A stretch of 32,680 nucleotides of DNA, from NCBI GenBank assembly GCA_945887835.1, contig CAMCZQ010000016.1, positions 1 through 32,680 of the forward strand, given 5' to 3'. Of this stretch, positions 1 through 7,174 are shown piece after piece (the first letter of the stretch is position 1; each line of letters begins with the position of its first letter). This DNA is from Bordetella parapertussis (lineage in GTDB: Bacteria; Pseudomonadota; Gammaproteobacteria; Burkholderiales; Burkholderiaceae_B). The position numbers and the translations under genes were made by a program. The notes below the pieces were generated by a model. That model was not told the origin of the DNA. It worked only from the letters and a program-made list of their open reading frames with translations, and did no database searches.

Positions 1-601
1 TGCCTTGCGAGGAGCCGCGTTGTTTCATCAACAGACCGGCATGTCGATAGACCTCGGCGGTCATTTCCATGGCTTGCGCAAAGCTGCGGGCACCTGATGC
101 GATCACCATAAAATCTTGAATATCTACGCGGCGATCAGCGTGCGCGCCACCGCCAAAAATCTGAATTTGTGGCAAAGGCAGTTGAACGGCAGCATCTTTA
201 GCGAGATAACGCCAAAGTGGTAACTGAGCGTCGGCAGCTGCGGCATGAAGTACCGCTAACGAGGTTGCGATCAAAGCGTTGCCGCCTAAGCGAGACTTGT
301 CGGCAGTACCATCCAGGGCAATCAGTAAGCCATCAATTTTTTCTTGTTTAGTGACATCAAGACCCAGCAATAGTGGGGCGATTTCAGTTTGAATTCCCGC
401 CACAGCCTGCATGACATCGAGCCCGCCAAAGCGTGTGCCCCCATCGCGTCGTTCAAGCGCTTCACGGCTGCCACGCGAGGCGCCTGCTGGAGCGATGCCG
501 CGCCCCAGTGCACCAGAGTCTGTGACGATATCAACTTCAACAGTTGGGCGCCCACGCGAATCCCAAATGCGCCGAGCGTGAACCTGTTTAATCCGACTCA
601 T
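1..601 (-). CDS. Divergent enolase-like protein (partial, C-terminus beyond window edge)
   Basis: About 200 N-terminal residues are present; a full enolase has about 430. The fold is recognisable: IWDSRGRPTVEVD near residues 12-24, LDGTADKSRLGGNA near 96-109, and a GGAHADRRVDIQDF loop at 151-164. Enolase converts 2-phosphoglycerate to phosphoenolpyruvate in glycolysis, but several positions here differ from the canonical enzyme. The Mg loop reads AGASRG (residues 39-44) instead of SGASTG, and the position equivalent to E. coli Glu167 is Asp163. The E. coli His158 equivalent (His154) is kept. The second catalytic pair and the Mg ligands lie outside the window. The ATG overlaps the TGA of the upstream fusion gene (ATGA), so the two are probably translationally coupled. 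I read it as an enolase paralogue with a changed or specialised substrate rather than the housekeeping enzyme; the function is inferred. Confidence 0.85.
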   Translation of the reverse strand, partial: MSRIKQVHARRIWDSRGRPTVEVDIVTDSGALGRGIAPAGASRGSREALERRDGGTRFGGLDVMQAVAGIQTEIAPLLLGLDVTKQEKIDGLLIALDGTADKSRLGGNALIATSLAVLHAAAADAQLPLWRYLAKDAAVQLPLPQIQIFGGGAHADRRVDIQDFMVIASGARSFAQAMEMTAEVYRHAGLLMKQRGSSQG

Positions 602-2616
602 TGTGCAAACTCCTGGGCCCAGCGCGTATAGATGGTTGAAAAAGAAAGATCGTCTTGTTTTAAAAATTCGCTCGCGAGTTTGCGTACCCGTGCGCCGCAC
701 GTAGTGGTTAAGTATTCGGCGGGCGATTTGCCGTCAACGCGTGCGAGCATTAGGCCAGGCAGCAGAGAGGCGATTCTGTATTCAAGTGCTGCCACAGGCT
801 CCCAGGTGATCTCTTGCAAATAAGCGTTCAAAAAGTCTTGAGCATTCTGCATGAGCCCCGCATGAGCTTGAGGCAAATGCGCTGCTTTTAAGAAAAAATG
901 ATTCAGGCAAAACGCGACATCAAACGCGGGGTCACCGTAGCAGGCACATTCGGCATCCAACAAAATCGGGCCTTCAGGCCCAAGCAAAATATTTTTGGGG
1001 CTGACGTCCCCGTGCACCAACACTTTAAGATTATGTTGTGTGCGCACGATCAGCGCTTTTAATCGTGAGCTTAACTCTGGATGTTGACGCGCGGCCTCTT
1101 CAAGATAAGGTTCAAGTCGAATCGCATAAAACGTTGCGTCGTTCTTGAACTGTTTGGCGAGGTCTTCTTTGAGCGCTGTTTGCGAATGGATTTGTCCAAC
1201 GATATGGCCAAGCTGGGTTGCCACCTTCGCTGCGAGCCTGCCGGCCAGAAGCTCTGTCTTCCAGTTTAGGTATTCGTCGCCAAGGTATTGCATCACAAAA
1301 CTTTTGCTTTTTTGATCGATGCCCAACACTTGTGGCACAGCTTGAGGTGCGATTTTTGCAGCCGTTTGTAACCAAGCAATTTCGGCAAAGACACGATCAA
1401 CGGGTGCCAACCACTGCTTAGCCACTTTGAGTTGCGGCAACGCTTGTTTGAGGCAGTACTGCGCTTGCTGAGTAGTAATCTGAAAAATATTTGATGACAC
1501 GCCACCGGCTAGCGCTTTGATCGTAATGGTTTCGTCGCCCTGAGCAAGGTTTAAGTTGCTTAGGATTTTTTTAATCGCCGCATGATCATTTGCTAAGTTT
1601 TTAAAGACATCGACTACCTGTGTGTGAGCAACGGCCGACTGTTTCTCAGCAACGGCCAACTGTTTGTCACGCAGGTTTTGGGCGACCTCTTTGCCTTTAT
1701 CAAACTCTTGTTTGAGCCTAGTGAGTTCTTCAGGGCTGACACGTTCAATATTTGCATAGTCGAGCTTCCACTCGTGCGACTGACTCCACCGTTGAGGGGA
1801 CTGCACGGTTGTACGGGCGACCACAGCGGTTTCTAAAACCTTGAAGGCTAGCGCTAAGGTTTGCCGCTGCGATGCCAGATCATGGGGTTTTCCGGCTGAG
1901 TTACCGAGCGGAAAGTCGCTGAACATAAATCTGGGTACGCCGCAGTGTTCAACAATATCCTTTGCACAGCCCATTAATACGGTGGGGATACCATTGGCTT
2001 CAAGGTAACGGGCAATCAGGCTAAGGGTTTGATGACACACCGGGCAGTTTGGGGTCAAGACCACTGCCTCGACGCCATCCGCGCGACAACGCTTTAAGAC
2101 CTCAGGCGCATCAACTTCGATCGTATGACGTTGGCTTCGGTTGGTGGGGGCGCCATAAAAGAACGGTGCAATGCTGCCAATGATTTTGTCGCGCGCAAGT
2201 TCACGCAGCATGGGCAAAGCAAACCAAGTGTTTGAGTCTTCCATACTGGTGTGTTTGCGATCGACTGCCACATGCGACACGCGCAAGTCGTGGTCAATAT
2301 TTGTAGCACCTGAGTAAACGGTAAAAAACTTCGCAGCCGAGTTGTAAGTTGACCCTGGGCCTTGATTGCCTTTGTCAGAGTGATAAGGCGCTGCGGTTGT
2401 AATAATCGTGACGCAAGTGTCTTTAAGAGGCTTGCGCAAGGACGTAAAAGGCGCGTCGGCAAAGTGCGCCCAACGGTACGGGTTGCCGTAGCCCAAACCT
2501 AAATACCAATCGCGGGTGCGCTGCATATAGCGAATAGGCTGGTCATCATCGCTGACAAAGCCAAGCAGTTGATCCACGTCAGCTTGCGATAGTTTGGTTG
2601 CTTCAGTCATAAACAT
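598..2616 (-). CDS. GrdB-like (Cys form) reductase domain fused to APH/MtnK-like phosphotransferase
   Basis: This is a two-domain protein, numbered here from an in-frame GTG at 2679 (693 residues). Residues about 28-320 resemble the GrdB family (glycine/sarcosine/betaine reductase selenoprotein B), including a YGNPYRWAHF segment. The active-site-like motif CPVC at 212-215 is encoded by TGC, so cysteine replaces selenocysteine. A charged, probably helical linker follows. Residues about 375-690 are an aminoglycoside-phosphotransferase/choline-kinase fold with the catalytic loop HGDVSPKN (556-563) and a metal-binding LDAE (574-577); the KQALPQ segment resembles MTR kinase. Plausible starts are ATG 2616 or ATG 2610, neither with a clear Shine-Dalgarno site; the GTG at 2679 is also open. 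It is first in a probable operon with the enolase-like gene. GrdB normally works with GrdA and GrdC in amino-acid reduction; neither is present, so the reaction is unknown. Confidence 0.85.
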   Translation of the reverse strand: MFMTEATKLSQADVDQLLGFVSDDDQPIRYMQRTRDWYLGLGYGNPYRWAHFADAPFTSLRKPLKDTCVTIITTAAPYHSDKGNQGPGSTYNSAAKFFTVYSGATNIDHDLRVSHVAVDRKHTSMEDSNTWFALPMLRELARDKIIGSIAPFFYGAPTNRSQRHTIEVDAPEVLKRCRADGVEAVVLTPNCPVCHQTLSLIARYLEANGIPTVLMGCAKDIVEHCGVPRFMFSDFPLGNSAGKPHDLASQRQTLALAFKVLETAVVARTTVQSPQRWSQSHEWKLDYANIERVSPEELTRLKQEFDKGKEVAQNLRDKQLAVAEKQSAVAHTQVVDVFKNLANDHAAIKKILSNLNLAQGDETITIKALAGGVSSNIFQITTQQAQYCLKQALPQLKVAKQWLAPVDRVFAEIAWLQTAAKIAPQAVPQVLGIDQKSKSFVMQYLGDEYLNWKTELLAGRLAAKVATQLGHIVGQIHSQTALKEDLAKQFKNDATFYAIRLEPYLEEAARQHPELSSRLKALIVRTQHNLKVLVHGDVSPKNILLGPEGPILLDAECACYGDPAFDVAFCLNHFFLKAAHLPQAHAGLMQNAQDFLNAYLQEITWEPVAALEYRIASLLPGLMLARVDGKSPAEYLTTTCGARVRKLASEFLKQDDLSFSTIYTRWAQEFAQ

Positions 2617-2724
2617 TGTCGTTTTTGTTGATATTTCAGAGTCTAGCTGAAAAAATCCCAGAGTCCGATGACCAAACACGTTGAGAATGCCGTCAGAACT
2701 TAGCCAAAAGCAGTTTTTTCAAAG

Positions 2725-2732
2725 ACTATACT
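2725..2732. promoter_or_regulatory. Overlapping divergent -10 elements
   Basis: The symmetric core ACTATACT gives TATACT on the plus strand (2727-2732) and TATAGT on the minus strand (2730-2725). It lies in the roughly 100-160 bp gap between the radical SAM gene and the GrdB-kinase gene. No convincing -35 hexamer is visible on either side, so an activator may be needed or the match may be chance. Predicted transcription starts are near 2739 (plus) and 2718 (minus). Confidence 0.35.
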
Positions 2733-2778
2733 TCTGCTAGCGCCTTCGGGCTTTATTCTCATCTGTGGGCTCTTCGTT

Positions 2779-4731
2779 TTGACTTCTGCTACCGCAGCGT
2801 TTTCAATCAGGGTGCTGTCCCTCATCCCTCCGATGACACAGCTCAACACGCCGTACCCTTCGACGGCGTATCTGACGGGGTTTTTGCGTTCGCGTGATTT
2901 TTGCGCGGTCCAAGAGGATTTGGCACTTGCGCTTGTGCTAAGGCTGCTTTCGCGTCAGGGCCTGGCTGAAGTCGCCGAGGTGATTGCGCGCTTGCCCGCT
3001 GCCGCACACACCCAAACCATTGAAGCGTTTAGTGCGCAGCGAGCGCAATATGTTGCAACGGTTGAGCCCGTGATTGCGTTTTTGCAGGGGCGTGATTCAA
3101 CCTTGGCACATCGTATTGTCAGTCGGCAGTATTTGCCTGAAGGCCCGCGCTTTGCAAGCCTCGATGTCTTTGTGGATGACGAAGGTGGTGATCCGCTGGC
3201 ATGGGCCTTTGGTGCGCTTGGCCTGAATGACAAAGCCAAGCACTTGGCCACGCTTTATTTGAATGATCTGGCCGACGTGCTTCGCGATGCGATCGATCCG
3301 CGATTTGAATTTGTGCGTTATGCCGAGTCGTTAGCAGCGAGTCAGGCAAGCTTTGAACCCTTGGCTAAAGCCTTGGCTGCGCCAGATAATATGATTGACG
3401 CCACGCTCGCGCGGCTGACCTTAGAGGCTCTTGGCGCACACCAGCCGACCGTGGTTCTAATTTCTGTGCCGTTTCCGGGCTCTGTCTATGCGGCTTTTCG
3501 GATCGCCCAAACGGTCAAGGCCTACAACCCTAAAATCGTCACCTTGTTAGGCGGTGGTTTTGTCAACACCGAATTGCGCGAACTGACCGAGCCGCGAGTG
3601 TTTGATTATTTTGATTACGTGACGCTAGATTCAGGTGAGCGCCCCTTGCTTTCGTTACTCGCTTATCTTCAAGGGCAGCGTTCACGGCAACGACTGGTAC
3701 GCACTTATTTACGCGATGCAGCGTCGCAACAGGTGCAATATATCAATCTGGTTGAGCCCGACGTGCCATTCGAAGAGGTTGGTACGCCCACGTGGGATGG
3801 CTTGCCTTTAGACCGCTATCTGTCGCTACTAGACATGCTTAATCCGATGCATCGGCTCTGGAGCGATGGTCGCTGGAACAAGCTCACCGTGGCGCATGGC
3901 TGTTACTGGAAGAAATGCAGTTTCTGTGACGTGAGTTTGGATTACATCGGTCGCTACGAAAGTGCTTCTGCGACAGTTTTAGTGGATCGTATTGAATCAA
4001 TTATTCAAGAGACTCGTCAAACGGGCTTTCATTTTGTGGATGAAGCCGCTCCACCCAAATCGCTCAAAGCGCTTGCAACTGAACTGATCAAACGCGACAC
4101 GGCGATATCATGGTGGGGCAATATTCGGTTTGAAAAGACCTTTACGCCTGAGTTATGCGAGTTGCTCGCGCAGAGTGGTTGCATTGCGGTGTCGGGCGGT
4201 CTAGAAGTCGCCTCTGATCGATTACTGACCCTGATGAAAAAAGGTGTGTCGGTTGATCAAGTGGCTCGCGTGACGCATGCGTTTACCGACGCCGGTATTT
4301 TGGTGCATGCCTATTTAATGTATGGCTTTCCGACTCAAACTGTGCAAGACACGGTCGACGCACTTGAGTTCGTTAGGCAGTTATTTGCCAATGGTTGCAT
4401 TCAAAGTGGGTTCTTTCATCGCTTTACGTGCACGGTCCATTCACCTGTCGGACTCAATCCGCAAGAGTATGGCGTGACGCTCAAACCCTTGCCACCGGTG
4501 AGCTTTGCAAAAAACGATGTGTTGTTTGTAGACCCTACCGGAACCGATCACGCTGCGCTGGGCGTGGGACTCAGAAAAGCCATTTACAATTTTATGCACG
4601 GCCTTGGTTTAGAGGAAGACGTGCGTAGCTGGTTTGACTTTAAAGTGCCCCGCACGACTGTGGCGCGTCAACGCATCGAGCGAGCTTTAGGGACTCGAGA
4701 CCGTCTGACGCGTGCGGCAACAGAGCGCTAG
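2779..4731 (+). CDS. B12-binding-type radical SAM protein
   Basis: This 650-residue protein has the layout of B12-binding-domain radical SAM enzymes. The N-terminus has a LIPPMTQLNTPYP segment, a Rossmann-like half follows (VVLISVPFPG near 225 and LLGGGFVNTE near 255), and then the radical SAM core. The iron-sulfur motif is GCYWKKCSFCD with cysteines at 375, 380 and 383, spaced CX4CX2C. Later segments, such as SGGLEVASDRLL and AYLMYGFPTQT, fit the SAM barrel. No classic DxHxxG cobalamin motif was seen, so real B12 binding is uncertain. The start is TTG 2779; GTG 2812 is an alternative, though it would cut the first strand, and neither has a good Shine-Dalgarno site. The gene is divergent from the GrdB-kinase/enolase-like pair and ends tail-to-tail with the J-domain gene, sharing a CTAG. 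The substrate is unknown. Confidence 0.85.
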   Translation: MTSATAAFSIRVLSLIPPMTQLNTPYPSTAYLTGFLRSRDFCAVQEDLALALVLRLLSRQGLAEVAEVIARLPAAAHTQTIEAFSAQRAQYVATVEPVIAFLQGRDSTLAHRIVSRQYLPEGPRFASLDVFVDDEGGDPLAWAFGALGLNDKAKHLATLYLNDLADVLRDAIDPRFEFVRYAESLAASQASFEPLAKALAAPDNMIDATLARLTLEALGAHQPTVVLISVPFPGSVYAAFRIAQTVKAYNPKIVTLLGGGFVNTELRELTEPRVFDYFDYVTLDSGERPLLSLLAYLQGQRSRQRLVRTYLRDAASQQVQYINLVEPDVPFEEVGTPTWDGLPLDRYLSLLDMLNPMHRLWSDGRWNKLTVAHGCYWKKCSFCDVSLDYIGRYESASATVLVDRIESIIQETRQTGFHFVDEAAPPKSLKALATELIKRDTAISWWGNIRFEKTFTPELCELLAQSGCIAVSGGLEVASDRLLTLMKKGVSVDQVARVTHAFTDAGILVHAYLMYGFPTQTVQDTVDALEFVRQLFANGCIQSGFFHRFTCTVHSPVGLNPQEYGVTLKPLPPVSFAKNDVLFVDPTGTDHAALGVGLRKAIYNFMHGLGLEEDVRSWFDFKVPRTTVARQRIERALGTRDRLTRAATER

Positions 4732-5639
4732 TCAGCATCCTGTTCTTTCAGCCAGCGCTTGAGCCCGGGATCGTCGCGTACGGTGAGCAGGTCGCTTTTG
4801 ATCGCAGTGATTTCAGAATGCAGACGACGCTGCAAGGTGGCTAAGTGGCGGCTTAAAGAGGCCTCGCTGATAGTGGCTGCAGGTGACATGCCAAACTCAC
4901 CGATGGCATCAAGTTCAACATCGCGCAGCTCGCGTTGAATGCCCTGTGTGCGCTGGGTAATCAGGCCGGTGAGTGCTGCGATTTTGTCATGAGCAAGATT
5001 GCTGGCAATTTGGGCTTCGGTCAAGTTTGACTCAAGCTGCAGATGTAACAGGGTCAGCAGATCACCGCGGCTGTAGGCGGTGTTTGCATCGCTCATTAAT
5101 TGAGTTTTGCGGGCGCGTTCAAGTGGATCACTCTCGCGATCGGGGTGCACGGCGCTGGCAAGTTGCCGATAGATGCTACGCAGGGCACCTTGTGCATCAT
5201 TGAGTAGCTGTTCGGCCTGCAACTGACTGGGAGTCTTGGTGCGTTGATTTTTGCGCTTTTCTTTTTGGCGCTCGCGCTGTTCGGCTTGCTTACGCAGCTG
5301 TTCAAACTTTGCATGCAGTACGTCGTCAACGGTTTCGAAGGGTTCGTCTTCTTCGAGCGCGCGACCCATGGTTTGTTCAAAGTAGGCTTGCGCCTCACGC
5401 GCTTGGGCGAGTTCAATGTCGGCCAAGGCTTGGTCGCTGTGCGCGTCATGCAGCACCCGCATGTCATGATCACCTTGTAAGGCAAAGTCTATGGCGATTC
5501 TGCAAATCTGCCGACGCATCAGCTTTTGATGACGGGTGGGCAGGCCACCTTTTTCCAGGCGCTGATCCAACCAGATGGCCATACTCTTGCGCAGCGTTTC
5601 TTGGCGCCGATGCAGTGGTTTCAGGGTGGCCTGATGCAC
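4728..5639 (-). CDS. J-domain-like protein, start unclear (possible nonsense mutation upstream)
   Basis: Called from a GTG, this gives 303 residues. The middle is strongly charged and probably coiled-coil (about 75-145, with a QRERQKEKRKNQR stretch). A J-domain-like helix pair with HPD at 165-167 follows, flanked by IYRQLASAV and MSDANTAYSRGDL. J-domains stimulate the ATPase of Hsp70 partners; a role as DnaK co-chaperone is inferred from this motif only. The same frame continues upstream for 74 more sense codons to 5861, with plausible protein sequence (for example YACNPLLQDAIKL) but no ATG, GTG or TTG. The next codon is TGA at 5864-5862, and an in-frame ATG lies two codons before that at 5870. 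Either the native start has been broken by a stop codon, there is a sequence error, or a non-canonical start is used. The last four bases overlap the radical SAM gene. Confidence 0.65.
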   Translation of the reverse strand: MHQATLKPLHRRQETLRKSMAIWLDQRLEKGGLPTRHQKLMRRQICRIAIDFALQGDHDMRVLHDAHSDQALADIELAQAREAQAYFEQTMGRALEEDEPFETVDDVLHAKFEQLRKQAEQRERQKEKRKNQRTKTPSQLQAEQLLNDAQGALRSIYRQLASAVHPDRESDPLERARKTQLMSDANTAYSRGDLLTLLHLQLESNLTEAQIASNLAHDKIAALTGLITQRTQGIQRELRDVELDAIGEFGMSPAATISEASLSRHLATLQRRLHSEITAIKSDLLTVRDDPGLKRWLKEQDAD

Positions 5640-5972
5640 GGCGCGATGCTGCTCAACCAGCCTACGTAACCCTTTGATCTTCAGGGTCAGGCGTTCGGCA
5701 TGCTTAACAAGCTCACTAAAATTTTCTTGTTCGGGCGACAGTTCTTGAGCAAACTGCGTGAGTGCGGGTGCGGTTTCGATAAAGTGCGACAGTTTGATGG
5801 CGTCCTGAAGGAGGGGGTTGCAAGCGTAACCATGCAGTTTAACGCCTTGGCGCCCCAGCTGTCAGGTCATGGCAGATTTTTCTTATAGGCGCTTGTTCGC
5901 AAGCGAGCTGCCACCTGATTTAGCCTGCGGCAGCCCCAACGTGGCTCTTTTAGGTGAGTGGCTCTTTTAGAA
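5640..5972. other. Gap holding a broken 5' extension of the J-domain gene, a hairpin and a short tandem repeat
   Basis: Positions 5640-5861 are the open upstream extension of the J-domain frame. Positions 5862-5870 carry the ATG-ACC-TGA start-stop. A perfect 6-bp hairpin with a TTCG loop lies at 5890-5905 (CGCTTG/CAAGCG); it is not followed by a T-run on either strand, so it is not a standard terminator. A 13-bp direct repeat, GTGGCTCTTTTAG, occurs at 5941-5953 and 5958-5970, just after the stop of the Bug gene. Confidence 0.6.
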
Positions 5973-6968
5973 TTACTTCTTTTGGTCCATAAATACAATC
6001 AGCTCGCGAAAAATTCTGGTGTATTCATCCATCTCTTCGTCCATCTGTTTTGGGCCTTTGACATCAAGGATCAGACCATGCTTTTGCGCGAATTGCGCAA
6101 ACTCAGGGCTGTTTCCAATGGCAAGTGATGTGGCGATGATTTTGTCTTTGATCTCGTTTGGCAACCCTTTGGGTGCGACGATGCCATACGAGGCGGGTAG
6201 GGTCACGTTGTATCCAGCTTGCACAACTGAAGTCGCTTGTGGAAACGCAAAATATTTGTCTTTCGTAAAGCTAGCAATCACCCGGATTTTGCCGGCTTGT
6301 ACATGCGGCAACATGGTCGGGGCGTATCCAGTACTCGCTTCTACTCGACCGCCAAGCAGCGCAACGAGCGCTTCGCCGCCACCGCCGGTGAACGGAATGG
6401 TGGCAATCTTCACTTGGGCGATCTTGTTTAATTCTTGAATCGCTAAATCTGGGGTCGTTCGATAGCCGGACACCGCTGCACGGATTTTCCCGGGATTTTT
6501 GCGCACTGCATCCATAAAGTCTTCAAAGGTATGCCAAGGTGAATCAGTACGCACCGCAATAATGGTGGGTAGGTCAACGAGCTTGATGATTGACTGATAG
6601 TCTTCTGGGCCTTTCCAAGCGATTGCTTTGTTCACAAGCGGTTGGTAGGCCAAAACACTGTTTGAAGTGAGCCCTAGTGTATAGCCATCAGGCTTGGCCC
6701 GAATGACCGCTGCTGTGCCGATGGTGGCTGAGCCCCCAGGTTTGTTTTCGACGTTAACGCTGACCTTGAGCGCTTGTTCGAGTTGACTCGCAAATTGGCG
6801 CGAAATCGGGTCGGTAGAGCCGCCGGGGCCATAGGGCACGATAAAAGTGATATCGCGGTTCGGGTAGGGCTGCGCCTGCGCTGAGGGTCCGAACAAAGTG
6901 GTGCCAAGCGTTGCTATAAAAAATATTACGATACAAAAAATAGAGCGCCCTTTAGTTTTTATAAACAT
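5973..6968 (-). CDS. Bug/TctC-family periplasmic solute receptor
   Basis: This 331-residue protein is typical of tripartite tricarboxylate transporter receptors. A signal peptide ending near AQAQP (about residue 33) is followed by YPNRDITFIVPYGPGGSTD, the family's ligand-binding loop, then ENKPGGSATIGTAAV and DGYTLGLTSN. Such proteins bind carboxylates or related small molecules in the periplasm and deliver them to a TctA/TctB membrane partner, but no such gene is nearby, as for most Bug paralogues. The ATG is preceded by AAAGAG at good spacing. It is divergent from the MmgE/PrpD gene, which suggests it may sense or take up that enzyme's substrate; this is inference from position. Confidence 0.93.
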   Translation of the reverse strand: MFIKTKGRSIFCIVIFFIATLGTTLFGPSAQAQPYPNRDITFIVPYGPGGSTDPISRQFASQLEQALKVSVNVENKPGGSATIGTAAVIRAKPDGYTLGLTSNSVLAYQPLVNKAIAWKGPEDYQSIIKLVDLPTIIAVRTDSPWHTFEDFMDAVRKNPGKIRAAVSGYRTTPDLAIQELNKIAQVKIATIPFTGGGGEALVALLGGRVEASTGYAPTMLPHVQAGKIRVIASFTKDKYFAFPQATSVVQAGYNVTLPASYGIVAPKGLPNEIKDKIIATSLAIGNSPEFAQFAQKHGLILDVKGPKQMDEEMDEYTRIFRELIVFMDQKK

Positions 6969-7174
6969 GTCTCTTTATTCCCGTCAGTTATCAGACCAGC
7001 ATGGGAGTAGTATGCCTAAAAAAAACCAAGCTAGCTAGCAGCCACTCGCCAAGGTGGCTAACACCCCCTCAATACGCTAAACTTGAGACCAAATTCATTC
7101 TAAAAATTCCATCTTCGTGAATGTTGTGGGACGACATGACAGATGTGAGACAAAATTCTTCAAAAGGTAGCGCC
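6969..7174. promoter_or_regulatory. Divergent control region between Bug receptor and MmgE/PrpD genes
   Basis: The 206-bp gap must hold the start signals for both divergent genes. It contains GCTAGCTAGC (7029-7038 region) and an inverted repeat AGCCAC (7039-7044) / GTGGCT (7053-7058) with an 8-base loop. This could be an operator or a hairpin. No clear -35/-10 pair could be assigned. Confidence 0.3.

Noticed and set aside
2044-2046. Selenocysteine codon in the GrdB-like domain
   Set aside because: The codon is TGC, so an ordinary cysteine is encoded; no SECIS search is needed.
2094-2462. 122-residue open frame inside the GrdB-kinase gene on the same strand
   Set aside because: Other-frame shadow; composition rich in Leu/Arg/Thr without any recognisable motif.
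5890-5905. Hairpin CGCTTG-TTCG-CAAGCG as terminator of the Bug gene
   Set aside because: Downstream sequence on the transcribed strand is A-rich, not a T-run, so it is not an intrinsic terminator.
6019-6438. 139-residue open frame on the plus strand inside the Bug gene
   Set aside because: Antisense shadow of a gene with clear family motifs and signal peptide; no Shine-Dalgarno site.
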